64,000 nucleotides of DNA, taken from positions 248,001 to 312,000 of the forward strand of contig NZ_JAAFZH010000003.1 in assembly GCF_010435915.1 (NCBI RefSeq), given 5' to 3'. Made by a program: the position numbers and the translations under genes. The stretch comes from Spirosoma terrae (lineage in GTDB: Bacteria; Bacteroidota; Bacteroidia; Cytophagales; Spirosomataceae). Positions 1 through 9,200 of this stretch are shown here, piece by piece; the stretch's first letter is position 1, and each line of letters begins with the position of its first letter. Below the pieces are notes generated by a model that was not told where the DNA came from, made no database searches, and saw only the letters and a program-made list of their open reading frames with translations.

Positions 1-224
1 ACCGCTGAAATCTGCGTAGTGGGTATCCAGTCTGAAATCAGGTTTTCAATCCGGGTTACTTCGGCAATAACGGTATCGATACGTTGTTCGGCGGTCAGCG
101 CATCATTGGCTACAATCGTGATGTCGAATCGGCTACCCATTAATTTGACGGTTCGTTTTCGCTGGACCTGCGCAAGGGTACTGAATCCTGAAAAAATCAG
201 AAAGAGAAAAACCCACTTTTTCAT
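1..224 (-). CDS. apbE: ApbE-family FAD:protein FMN transferase, N-terminal part
   Basis: Only the first 74 codons are present; the gene runs off the left edge. The start is the ATG at 224. The product opens with a signal peptide (MKKWVFLFLIF, likely cut after the Ala at residue 18) and continues with MGSRFDITIVA at residues 29-39, followed by a helix ending RIENLISDW. This MGS/T-x-F-x-I stretch and the RIE-LIS helix are typical of the start of ApbE proteins, which attach FMN through a phosphoester to Thr in flavoproteins such as NqrC or RnfG, outside the cytoplasmic membrane. The catalytic region lies beyond the window, so activity cannot be judged. The family call rests on the N-terminal pattern only. 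Confidence 0.72.
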   Translation of the reverse strand, partial: MKKWVFLFLIFSGFSTLAQVQRKRTVKLMGSRFDITIVANDALTAEQRIDTVIAEVTRIENLISDWIPTTQISA

Positions 225-395
225 GCTGCAAACATCGACACTATTCTCTCCAATGCCTGAAGAATAGCGCAAAAAATAGCATGAACGTCAACCGGCTTGT
301 CACTTAAAAAGTAATATGGCCTACCGTAAACGAAAAACTCAGCGATCAAATTTGAAATTTTGTATCTTTATTGCCATATCCAAAACCAATCTTGT

Positions 396-1394
396 ATGAA
401 AATTTCTACACTCGCTATAACTACACTCGCTACAGGTTTAACGTTGAGTGGCTTTGCACAAAGTCAGGTTATTACTCCTGACAATCAGGTGGTAAGCTTT
501 CAGTCTGTGAACGGGATCAATAACCTTGTGATTGGGCAAAGCGCTACGTTCAATACGTTTATGGGTAGTCAGGCTGGGCAGGGTAATACGTCTGGTATGT
601 ACAATACGTACTTTGGCTATAAAGCGGGTTTCCCCAACACAACAGGTAGCCATAACACCTTCGTTGGCTATGAAGCGGGCTTGTTAAATACCGACGGTAG
701 CGACAATGTATTTATTGGATATAATGCCGGGCAGAAAAATCAGCGCGGTAGCCGCAATCTGATCATTGGCCCCAATGCCGGGTTTGATTCGATGGATGGA
801 AAAGACAATACGTTGCTGGGTGCTAATGCTATCGGGGTTGGTGTTGGCTTATCGAATGCAACGGCTATTGGAGCGAATGCGCGTGTTTTAACCAGCAATG
901 CCATGGTGCTTGGTAACAATGTTAACGTCGGAATCGGTACATCGGCTCCTCAGAATCGCCTGGAACTAACGGCGGGTGTTGATGGACGTAGTGGCCTTCG
1001 GCTAACGAACATGACGGCTAATTCGCAGGCGTCGGAAACCAGCGTTGGTAAATTCCTGACCGTAGATAATAAGGGCGACGTTACGTTAGCTGGTCGGCTT
1101 TCGGCAGTGGCGATGCAAGTGCAGCCAAAGTCAGAAGACCAATGGGCCGACTACGTATTTGAGCCCAATTATCAGTTGCAGTCACTAACTGAAGTAGAGC
1201 AGTACATCCAAAAGAATAAGCACTTGCCAGGCATTCCCAGTTCAGAAGAAATGGTTAAGAAAGGGGTTGATCTAACAACGTTGTTATCGATCATCGTTAA
1301 GAAAAATGAGGAGTTAACTCTGCACGTAATTGAACAGCAAAAACGGATTGAGCGCCTGGAGCAACAGAACCGCGAATTGATGAAAAAGAAATAA
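396..1394 (+). CDS. Secreted 17-residue-repeat (head-fibre-like) protein with C-terminal coiled coil
   Basis: 332 residues from the ATG at 396; a start at 360 would add 12 residues before the signal peptide. A signal peptide (residues 1-21, ending GFAQ) is followed by five exact-length 17-residue repeats at 53-69, 70-86, 87-103, 104-120 and 121-137, consensus NTFIGYxAGxxNTxGS, then weaker copies to about 180. Such repeats resemble the left-handed beta-roll heads of YadA-like trimeric adhesins and phage fibres. A VGIGTSAPQNRLEL stretch marks the junction to a second half. The C-terminus has the NKHLPGIPS motif (about residues 275-283) and a final Glu/Lys/Gln-rich coiled coil (about 295-332). 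Proteins of this build are common in Cytophagales; they probably trimerise at the cell surface. Function is unknown. It converges with the NRAMP gene on a shared hairpin. Confidence 0.8.
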   Translation: MKISTLAITTLATGLTLSGFAQSQVITPDNQVVSFQSVNGINNLVIGQSATFNTFMGSQAGQGNTSGMYNTYFGYKAGFPNTTGSHNTFVGYEAGLLNTDGSDNVFIGYNAGQKNQRGSRNLIIGPNAGFDSMDGKDNTLLGANAIGVGVGLSNATAIGANARVLTSNAMVLGNNVNVGIGTSAPQNRLELTAGVDGRSGLRLTNMTANSQASETSVGKFLTVDNKGDVTLAGRLSAVAMQVQPKSEDQWADYVFEPNYQLQSLTEVEQYIQKNKHLPGIPSSEEMVKKGVDLTTLLSIIVKKNEELTLHVIEQQKRIERLEQQNRELMKKK

Positions 1395-1406
1395 TAAATT
1401 AGTAAG

Positions 1407-1448
1407 ATATAGAAAGGGCGCGAATGCAACTTCGCGCCCTTTCTATAT
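1407..1448. terminator. Bidirectional terminator hairpin between convergent genes
   Basis: Perfect 18-bp inverted repeat (1407-1424 with 1431-1448) around a 6-nt loop, GC-rich in the middle and AT at the foot. It fills the gap between the repeat protein and the NRAMP gene and ends directly at the stop codon of the latter, so it can serve both directions. Confidence 0.85.
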
Positions 1449-2630
1449 TTATTGAGTTATCAGCCAGAGGTTGCGAAGTCCCAGAAAAGTTGTAACAATT
1501 ACAACAATAAGCATCAATATGTTTTGCCATATCGAGTTACGGTATTGAGCGGGAAGGATTGTTTTGTTGTTAACTGCAATCAGCAGGAAAACCGTTACAA
1601 CAGGTAGCAAAAGACCGTTGGCGGCCTGCGCCAAAACAATAACAGGTACCGGTTTAACACCCAATAAGCCGAAGGTCAACCCAAACAGGATAACCAGCAG
1701 CCAGACAGCCTTGTAGGAAAGTGAATGTTCCGACCATCCTAGCAAACTCTTAGTGGTTACGGCAGCTGCCAATGGCGCCGTTAAACAGGACGTAAAACCT
1801 GCTGCAAACAAACCGAAGGCAAACAAAGCTCCTGCCCAGTTCCCTAATCGATAGCTAAGCGCCTGTTCAATCTGTTGAAAGGAAAAATCGCCGGTGACCA
1901 ACGTACCAGCTACTAAAATGGACATCGAGGTCAGGCCACCAATCAGAACGGCCAGTGTAATACCCCAGCGCATTTCTGATAAAGATTGATTTTGCCCGAT
2001 GCCAGAGCCTAGAAACAGGTTATATGGAACAATGGTCGTACCAATAAGGCCAATTATCAGCACGAGTGAGTTGGGTGGGAGAGAAGGAGAAACCATGGCA
2101 TGCAGAACAGGCTGTGGACCCGGCGATACGCTCAGGGCTACGTAAGCGAAAGCACCACCCATTAAAAAAACGATAAGCCCCAAAACATTGGCAATAAGCT
2201 TGGTAGAGCCTCGCCAAAGAAGAACAATGCATAAGAGACCGATCAGTAAAGTGATTAACTGAGAGGAGCCAGTGGTCAGCAGCACTAACCCCGACATTGC
2301 CCCTAATATGTTGCCGGCCTCATAGGCGGCACAACCAAGGGTTACGGCTCCCGCAAGAGCAATCATAATCCATCGGATTCGTGAGCCATAGGTTTGCGTT
2401 AATATTTCCCCCAGACTCAGCCCCGAAGCAATCGTAACGCGTGCCGCTGCTTCCTGGAGAATAATGGTGCCGAACGTTGAAAAGGTAAGTGCCCAAAGTA
2501 ATTGTAAGCCAAAACGAGAGCCGGCCATCGCACAGGTAGTTACGGTGCCAGGACCAATGAACGCGGCCGAAATAACCGACCAGAATAAAACATTGCCGAG
2601 ACCGGCACGTAGGGAAAGAGACTTGGGCAC
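1449..2630 (-). CDS. NRAMP-family divalent metal transporter with altered metal-site motifs
   Basis: 393 residues, about 11 predicted membrane helices, matching the NRAMP/MntH fold. In canonical NRAMPs the metal is held by the Asp and Asn of a DPGN motif in helix 1 and by a Met of an MPHN motif in helix 6. Here the matching stretches read GPGT (residues 26-29, in AAFIGPGTVTT) and VPYN (201-204, in VPYNLFLGSG). Both the Asp/Asn pair and the Met are therefore replaced, while the flanking fold signatures are kept. The substrate may differ from Mn2+/Fe2+, or the protein may work another way; the family assignment is firm, the substrate is not. It lies downstream of dps, but a strong hairpin separates the two. 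Confidence 0.8.
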   Translation of the reverse strand: MPKSLSLRAGLGNVLFWSVISAAFIGPGTVTTCAMAGSRFGLQLLWALTFSTFGTIILQEAAARVTIASGLSLGEILTQTYGSRIRWIMIALAGAVTLGCAAYEAGNILGAMSGLVLLTTGSSQLITLLIGLLCIVLLWRGSTKLIANVLGLIVFLMGGAFAYVALSVSPGPQPVLHAMVSPSLPPNSLVLIIGLIGTTIVPYNLFLGSGIGQNQSLSEMRWGITLAVLIGGLTSMSILVAGTLVTGDFSFQQIEQALSYRLGNWAGALFAFGLFAAGFTSCLTAPLAAAVTTKSLLGWSEHSLSYKAVWLLVILFGLTFGLLGVKPVPVIVLAQAANGLLLPVVTVFLLIAVNNKTILPAQYRNSIWQNILMLIVVIVTTFLGLRNLWLITQ

Positions 2631-2643
2631 GAGTGAGTGGGGT

Positions 2644-2706
2644 GTTAATTATGAAGCGTGATGAATATAGGAAATTATCCCGTATTCATCACGCTTCATA
2701 ATTAAC
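2644..2706. terminator. 24-bp perfect inverted repeat after dps
   Basis: Arms 2644-2667 and 2683-2706 pair perfectly over 24 bp around a 15-nt loop. It sits 10 bp after the dps stop codon and just ahead of the NRAMP start, so it probably ends dps transcription. There is no clear T-run, so it may act as an RNA 3'-end stabiliser instead. Confidence 0.7.
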
Positions 2707-2715
2707 GCTACTCTT

Positions 2716-3189
2716 TTACGAAAGGTACTTGCGAAGCATCCAGGCCATAGCTTCGTGGTCTTCCATAAGCTTGGTCAGGAAATCGGCCGTACCGGCATCG
2801 TTGAGTTCTTCCGAACATTTATCGACATCATCGCGGAGTTCACGAACGATCTGTTCATGATCCGAAAGCAAGTTTTTGAACATCTCTGCTGTGCCGTTGA
2901 CTTTGCCTGTATCTTCTTTCAGGCTGGTATTATGGATGAACTCAGCCATAGTAGCCAGAGGTTTACCACCCAGCTGGCGAATGCGTTCAGCCACTTCGTC
3001 GATTTCTGCTTCGATGGCTTTGTATTGGCTCTCGAAAAACTTATGGTATTCCATAAAATTCGGACCAGCTACGTTCCAGTGGTATTTGCGGGTTTTGATA
3101 TACAGTACGTGTAGATCAGAAAGAAAGTCGTTCAGCAGCGTGTTGTCCTGTTTGAGGACATCTTCATCAAGACCAATATTGGGTTGCAT
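2716..3189 (-). CDS. dps: Dps ferritin-like DNA-binding/iron-storage protein
   Basis: 157 residues, usual length for Dps. The ferroxidase residues are all present with the family spacing: His37 (KYHWNV), His49 (EYHKFFE), Asp64 and Glu68 (DEVAERI), the same 12-15-4 spacing as in E. coli Dps. Dps forms a dodecamer that oxidises Fe2+ with H2O2 and protects DNA in starvation and oxidative stress. The N-terminus is short and not Lys-rich, so direct DNA binding by an N-terminal tail is not obvious. It is transcribed alone, ending in a long hairpin. Confidence 0.95.
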   Translation of the reverse strand: MQPNIGLDEDVLKQDNTLLNDFLSDLHVLYIKTRKYHWNVAGPNFMEYHKFFESQYKAIEAEIDEVAERIRQLGGKPLATMAEFIHNTSLKEDTGKVNGTAEMFKNLLSDHEQIVRELRDDVDKCSEELNDAGTADFLTKLMEDHEAMAWMLRKYLS

Positions 3190-3280
3190 AATAACGTGAG
3201 TTTGGTATGTTAATAAAATTCCTTGTGCGCACTGTGCGTACTGCTCAGGGGAATAACCACCAAGTATCCCGTTTGTTTTG

Positions 3281-4231
3281 TTATTTAAGCAAGCTGCCTA
3301 ATACAGATCTGGTATACATCAAATCTTGTTTGTGGGCTTCTACGGGTCCCATTGTGTTTGGCGAATTAGCTTCCAGACATTGCTCCAGGACCAGCAGCGG
3401 ACGAACGTTCTGAGCAGTTAAGTAGTTGGCAAGGCGCTGATAATCAATGTCGCCGTTGCTAAAGGTTTCCTGCCAGATCCCTTCTTTCGATTGCCGGATA
3501 TGTAGCTCTACAATGCGCTTGCCATATAGTTTCACCACGTCGAATAAAGCTACCTGCGAGTTGCCCGAACCCCGATACACCCAGTGAGCATCCAGACAAA
3601 GTGATACGTTCTTGTGATCGGTTGCCAGTAGCATGTGGTGAAATTCGCGGGCCGCCTGCCGATGTTCGGGGGCATGGGTATGATAAGCCAACGTAATGCC
3701 ACGTTTTTGTAATTCAGCTCCTAAGCGGTCGAGATTTTTGGCCTGCTCCAGTAAATCCGCGTCGGATTTGTCGTCGGTACTTCCCCATTTTATTGGACTG
3801 GGATTGGTCACAAAAATACGGGTCCCGGCAGGTTTTGCCGCTTCGGCAATGGCCAGAACGGACTCAATGGATTGCTGGGCTTCGTCGGCTTTGTGGAGCG
3901 TACTGTTTACGTACAGCGACGGCATACTGAGCTTATATTTTGCCAAATAGGGCAGTAGCTTTTTAACTTCATCAGCACTGGTAAAAGCAGGCTCGTAGGC
4001 TGTAAAGCCTGCCTTTGCGTATTCCGTAAGGGAAGCGTCGGGATCGGCCATCCAGGTTTTATTCTGCCGACCATAGAACGTTACCCAGGAATAGGAGTTA
4101 CACGAAACAGGAAAAGTGGGGGCAGCTGAATAAGACTGCCCGACTGTTAGGGTAGGTCCAACAGCGACTCCGGCCACAGCTGCTAACGAAGTTAAGAATT
4201 GCCGACGCGACGATTGCTCTAAAGAATCCAT
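3281..4231 (-). CDS. Tat-exported sugar phosphate isomerase/epimerase-like TIM barrel
   Basis: 316 residues from the ATG at 4231; this start gives a twin-arginine signal (SSRRQFLTSLAAVAGVAVG), while the longer frame from 4270 puts 13 unlikely residues before it. The mature part is an AP endonuclease 2/xylose isomerase-like TIM barrel: LAYHTHAPEHR, a metal-type CLDAHWVYRG strand and VELHIRQSK are all recognisable. Relatives act on keto-sugars or inositols, but many exported Bacteroidota members have no known substrate. A second, cytoplasmic relative lies at 33374-34294. Tat export fits folding with a metal in the cytoplasm before export. Confidence 0.82.
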   Translation of the reverse strand: MDSLEQSSRRQFLTSLAAVAGVAVGPTLTVGQSYSAAPTFPVSCNSYSWVTFYGRQNKTWMADPDASLTEYAKAGFTAYEPAFTSADEVKKLLPYLAKYKLSMPSLYVNSTLHKADEAQQSIESVLAIAEAAKPAGTRIFVTNPSPIKWGSTDDKSDADLLEQAKNLDRLGAELQKRGITLAYHTHAPEHRQAAREFHHMLLATDHKNVSLCLDAHWVYRGSGNSQVALFDVVKLYGKRIVELHIRQSKEGIWQETFSNGDIDYQRLANYLTAQNVRPLLVLEQCLEANSPNTMGPVEAHKQDLMYTRSVLGSLLK

Positions 4232-4323
4232 ATGATACAGATCTACGGTGAAGTATATCGAACAAAGCAAAGGCCTATGGCAAACTTACCGTTCCCATGC
4301 GTAGATTAACCAGAGGAATTGGC

Positions 4324-5061
4324 CTACTTTTTACCAACAATGCCCGATGCGCAACCGAAAAAATAGCTGGTTGAGTGGCAGTGAAGACCGGCTTCCTGAA
4401 AGAGTTGCTGAACCTGTTTGGCGCTCTTAAATAGCGTGCAGTAAATCCCCAGCATGCGATACGTTTCTGGATTGCCCAGAAATAAAGTACCCAGAATGGG
4501 AATAATCTGGCGCAGATAAAACAGGTAAGCGATACGTAACAGAATTGGCCTGGGGACCGATACTTCGATGCAGGAAAATTGCCCAGAAGGTTTTAAGATC
4601 CGATAAATTTCCTTTGCTAACAAGCTGATTTGCTCTTCGTTGAATGTTTTCAACCCAAAGGAAACAACAACGTGGTCGGCCGACTGATCGGGCAACGTAC
4701 TGGCCAGCACATTCTGTTTTTCGAGGTTGATCGTATAGGTAGCAAATCGGTTTCGCTGGCGTTTCTGGTGGGCGTAACGGAGCATGCCGTCGCTAAAATC
4801 AACACCGATCAGCGTACCGTTCGGACCCATTCGTTGGCAGATATAATCCCAGGTTTCGCCCATGCCTGTCATGAGGTCAACCACTACGTTACCCGGTTGA
4901 ATCGCAAGCTCCTGAACACACTGCCGTCGCCACCGATTGGAGAAACCAAACGACGTTATGGTATTCATGCGCTCATACGTCAGACTCATTTCATTAAAGA
5001 GATCCTGCACAAACGCAGGGTCATAAATCGAGTCAGGCGATTTGGCTTTCTGGAAAGACAA
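4324..5061 (-). CDS. UbiE/COQ5-like class I methyltransferase
   Basis: 245 residues. Opens with VQDLFNEMSLTYERMNTITSFGFSNRW, the pattern of UbiE/MenG (demethylmenaquinone methyltransferase), and has SAM motif I at VVVDLMTGMGE (residues 59-69), then GVDFSDGML and a VVVSFGLKTF strand. MenG methylates the quinone ring with SAM. Motif I is DLMTGMG rather than the usual DVATGTG/DLGCGTG, and no other menaquinone genes are nearby, so this may be a paralogue with another acceptor. The last 60 residues (RYLFYLRQIIPILGTLFLGN) are hydrophobic. It lies 26 bp after the propeller gene and may share its transcript. Confidence 0.75.
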   Translation of the reverse strand: MSFQKAKSPDSIYDPAFVQDLFNEMSLTYERMNTITSFGFSNRWRRQCVQELAIQPGNVVVDLMTGMGETWDYICQRMGPNGTLIGVDFSDGMLRYAHQKRQRNRFATYTINLEKQNVLASTLPDQSADHVVVSFGLKTFNEEQISLLAKEIYRILKPSGQFSCIEVSVPRPILLRIAYLFYLRQIIPILGTLFLGNPETYRMLGIYCTLFKSAKQVQQLFQEAGLHCHSTSYFFGCASGIVGKK

Positions 5062-5087
5062 ACTAGTAGGCTGGTAGGAGGAAATAA

Positions 5088-6206
5088 TTAACGGATGAAA
5101 TGTAAGGATTTCCCGTCGTAAATGCCAAGTCCGTCGTATTCTGCTAGAAAGACCAGAGCACCGTTTGGCGTAAACTCCATTTTTAAAACATTCATAGGTG
5201 AGCCCACGGCATTGTGTCGACCACTACCCCATTTAAGTTGAGGTTTAAGGACATTCTTCCATTGGTTAATATCACCTAGCGTGGCCTTTAAACGGCCTCT
5301 AAAAATGCCATTCTGAGAGTAGAAATAAAGGCAATTATTCAGAGCATTATAGGTAATCGGGCCAATTTGATGCCCACCTGTCCAAGTGATCCATTTTTCA
5401 ACTTTACCAGTCAGTTTATCACTACCAACATTAACCGGTGTTTCAACATCTTTAGACTCCAGAATAGAGTAAGCGACGTTATCCGTGAACTTAACAATAC
5501 TTCCATGGGTGAGACTAATATGAGATAAGCCGCCAGACATATACACATGGCCCTCTGCTTCACAAAAACCATCGACCGGATTCATGGCCATATTAACTGC
5601 AGCAGTTTTGAGCGGAATAAATGTTTTTTTGCGTGTATCAAAAGCAAACACATCTCCACCCCATTCGCCATGATCGAATCCAAGCCATAGCTTATCCTGA
5701 TGATCGATGAAACAGGTTGGTGCATGAAACCAACCATTTTTATAACGAACGTAACTATTTTCAGAAAGAGAATCCGCTGGAAAATAGCATTTGCCGGTTT
5801 CTATGTCAACAATGCCCAGGTTGGTTACCCCAAAGCACGTATTGTGGCTATTGAAGATAATATTGGTTAGTTTATTCGTCGTACGACCGATGGTGAGCCA
5901 AACTTTTTGCTGGTTGTCATATTGCCTGATTGTATGGCTGGAATCGCCAATAACGATATTCTCTTTACGATCTTTCGTCAGAGCGATTATAGGCGCATCT
6001 GTTGCTATGGTTGAATCGACATAATTTTCGGAATGTAGATTACCTACCATGACGAATCCTTTAGAATTGAGTAGCCAAACCTGATTGCCATCAATAACAA
6101 AATCGCTGTATGTAGTTGGCTTAGGCTGATCTGCCTGTGCGTATAGCTGGAATACGGTCTGCATCCAAGCGGATAATAACACTAACGTTCTATAAAAAAG
6201 AGACAT
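5088..6206 (-). CDS. Secreted beta-propeller-like protein of unknown function
   Basis: 372 residues with a signal peptide (about 1-23, ending LYAQ). The rest is a series of beta-strand segments with turns such as DGNQVWLLNSKG, DHQDKLWLGFDHGEWGG and PNGALVFLAEYDGLGIYDG, which read like blades of a two-component-regulator-type propeller (NHL/Reg_prop-like). No catalytic motif is visible. I do not recognise a specific family. GC content and codon use are lower in GC than the neighbouring oxoprolinase gene, which may indicate a different history. Confidence 0.6.
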   Translation of the reverse strand: MSLFYRTLVLLSAWMQTVFQLYAQADQPKPTTYSDFVIDGNQVWLLNSKGFVMVGNLHSENYVDSTIATDAPIIALTKDRKENIVIGDSSHTIRQYDNQQKVWLTIGRTTNKLTNIIFNSHNTCFGVTNLGIVDIETGKCYFPADSLSENSYVRYKNGWFHAPTCFIDHQDKLWLGFDHGEWGGDVFAFDTRKKTFIPLKTAAVNMAMNPVDGFCEAEGHVYMSGGLSHISLTHGSIVKFTDNVAYSILESKDVETPVNVGSDKLTGKVEKWITWTGGHQIGPITYNALNNCLYFYSQNGIFRGRLKATLGDINQWKNVLKPQLKWGSGRHNAVGSPMNVLKMEFTPNGALVFLAEYDGLGIYDGKSLHFIR

Positions 6207-6274
6207 AAAGCTTCCGTTTTTTAATGTGAAAGTTGTCGTGTTTCAAGGCGAACTTTACAGCCAAATTACCACAA

Positions 6275-9200
6275 TTAGCTAACTCCGCCACCTCCCGGTG
6301 TTTCGATACGTATCCGCTCGCCGGGTTGCATGGCTCGTGTGAAAATCCCCGGTAAAGCTTCCTGGTGGCCGTCTGTAAAAATCAGTGTTTGCTGGCCTGT
6401 TTTCCCGGATTCTCCGCCGTTAAGACCGTAAGGGGCTACGGTACGATGCTGGCTTACCAACGTGGCCTGTACGGGTTCCAGAAATTCAATGTCACGGATA
6501 ATTCCGTTACCACCACGCCATTGTCCCGAACCGCCCGAACCACTACGTATGCTAAACTGATGCAGACGTACCGGATAGCGTCGTTCCAGTTCTTCGGGGT
6601 CGGTGAGTTTGGTGTTGGTCATGTGTTGGTGGACAGCACTACGTCCATCGGCTCCAGACGTAGCACCGGCGCCCCCGCCAATGGTTTCGTAATAGCCGAA
6701 GGTCGAATTGCCAAACAGAAAATTATTCATCGTTCCCTGACTACAGGCCGCTAAACCTAACGCTTTCAATAACGTATCGACCAGCCGCTGACTTACTTCG
6801 GTATTGCCACCAACTACCGCCGGACATTGGCTGTAATCGTCGGGGAAAATCGGGTTCAGAAACGATGAGTCGGGCAGAATGAACGTAACGGGTGTCATCA
6901 ACCCTTCATTGAGCGGAATATCTTTCCCGCACCATAGCCGCAATACGTACAGCACGGCGCTGTATAAAATGGAAATATTGGCGTTCAGATTATTGGGATG
7001 AACACCCGACGTACCCGTAAAATCGAACGTAACACGACCCTCCTCAATACTGATTTTTGCGTGAATAGTATGTCCATCGTCGAGGGATTCTTCGGCCTGA
7101 AACGTTTGTCCGTTCAGCGGTTGTAAAACGCTGGTAATAGCAGCTGCTGCCGATTGATGCAGTCGTTGCATGTATTCATGCGTAATCGACAGACCGTATT
7201 GACGAACCAGGTTTTGCAGAGCTGTTTCGCCCGCCCGTAGCGATGCCAGAGCCGCTTCAATATCGGCCCGGTTTTCGGCCAGGGCGCGGGTAGGGTAGAG
7301 GCAGTCCGTAAAGCGCGAGGCTACGCCACCGGCTGCGTTGTCGCTACTTGCTTCCCACAAAAATTTACCGGCTTTTACTACGTATTGTGGTTCTAGCACA
7401 ACGCCTTCTTCCACCAGCGACGTAGCATCGGGCGGCATCGATCCCGGCACTTTACCGCCTATTTCGGCGTGATGAGCGCGGTTGATAACGTAACCGATCA
7501 GTTCGTTGGTATCGCTAAAAACACCACTCAGCAGCGTTACGTCGGGCAGATGGGAGCCACCGTATTTGGGGTGATTGGTAATAATCACATCGCCCGGTTC
7601 GAGCGGGAGTTTTTCCAGGACCAGCCGCGCACAGATGCCCAGACTACCCAGGTGTACTGGAATGTGGGGGGCGTTGGCTACCAGTTCGGCTTTATGATTC
7701 AGGAGTGCACAGGAGAAGTCAAGCCGCTCTTTTACATTGACTGAAAACGCCGTTCGCTGTAACTGTGCGCCCATTTCTTCGGCAATCGCCCGAAAGCGTT
7801 GCGTAAATAGTTCGAGCTGAATGACTGCATTGCTTTCCTGGTTGTCAGACGATAGAGCATTATCGTCAATATCGGCGATGTAATCAGCTACTACGTTCTT
7901 ATCTGCCTGTACAATCACTCGCCAGCCGGGTTCAATAAAGGCCGACGACGTAGTGTTTAACAGCAACGCTGGCCCCCGGAACGTATCGCCTTCCTGCAAC
8001 TGCATCCAGTCGTAAGCCGGGTACGTATCGGTTTCAAACGCTGGGACTGCGTGCCGGTGCGTAACGGGTGCGTCGCTGGTGCTACGTTCCTGATCCGTTG
8101 TGCTCACAAGTACCCGAATACTCTCGACTTCTATAGCGCGGTTGGCCGGATAGTGGCCGTATAAATGCTGGTATTTCTGCTGAAAATCAGTTTCGATCTG
8201 GTTGCTGAACGGCACATCGATCGTTGACTCCTGACCCGACATCCGCAGAAACACAGACGCTGATTTTAGTCCGATCGACGTAACGTTACCAATATCCTGT
8301 CGTAACTGTTGGGTAGCCTGCTCAGTCAACTTATCAAGCAATTGATCTAAGTCTGATTCAACTACTTCCAGCGGACGTAGCACCGATTGCGAAGCCATCC
8401 GCTCAATCTGGGCCTGACCAATACCGTAGGCACTCAGCAAGCCACCATCGAACGGTAATAGCATCTGTTCCATACCCAGTAGTTGGGCGATGGCGCATCC
8501 GTGAAGGCCACCTGCTCCGCCGAAAACAAGCAATGCATACTCCTTGGGATCGAACCCCTGCGATACGGAAATCTTTCGGATAGCCCCGGCCATTGTTTCG
8601 TTGGCGATACGTTCGAAGCCACGTAGTAATACCTGCGCATCAGGCTGGTTGCCCGTTTGGGCGGCAATTTTGTCAATGATCTCATTCAGGGCGGCCTGTG
8701 CTTTTTCGGGAAAAACCGGAATACCAAACTGCTTTGGATGCAGTTTGCCCAGCAGCAAATTGACATCGGTGATAGTCAGGGGGCCGCCCGCTCCGTAGCA
8801 GGCTGGCCCTGGGTTTGCTCCCGCACTGTGCGGACCAACCCGTAACTGCCCCGAAGCGGCTCCGTTAGGTGTGGTACCAGCGAGTGTCGCACCGTGTTCT
8901 TCGAACCAGCAGATTGACCCGCCCCCAGCTGCTACGGTTTCGATCGCTAACGACGGAAGCTGTAAATCGAACAAGCCAATTTTTGTCGTGAATCGATAAT
9001 CGGGTTGCTGCTGAATCCGTGCTACGTCGGTGCTGGTGCCACCCATATCGAGTGTCAGAATTGGCTGGTCGTTGGCAACCGTAGCGGCCCCGATGACGCC
9101 CCCAGCCGGGCCACTCAGCAAGCTATCTTTCGCCTGAAACAGATCGGCGCGTACCAGGCCTCCGGCACTGGTCATGATACGTAGTGCATTACCCGCGCTC

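Noticed and set aside
547-808. Regular DNA repeat that might be a CRISPR array
   Set aside because: The 51-bp period is in frame and encodes the 17-residue protein repeats; DNA copies are divergent and there are no spacers.
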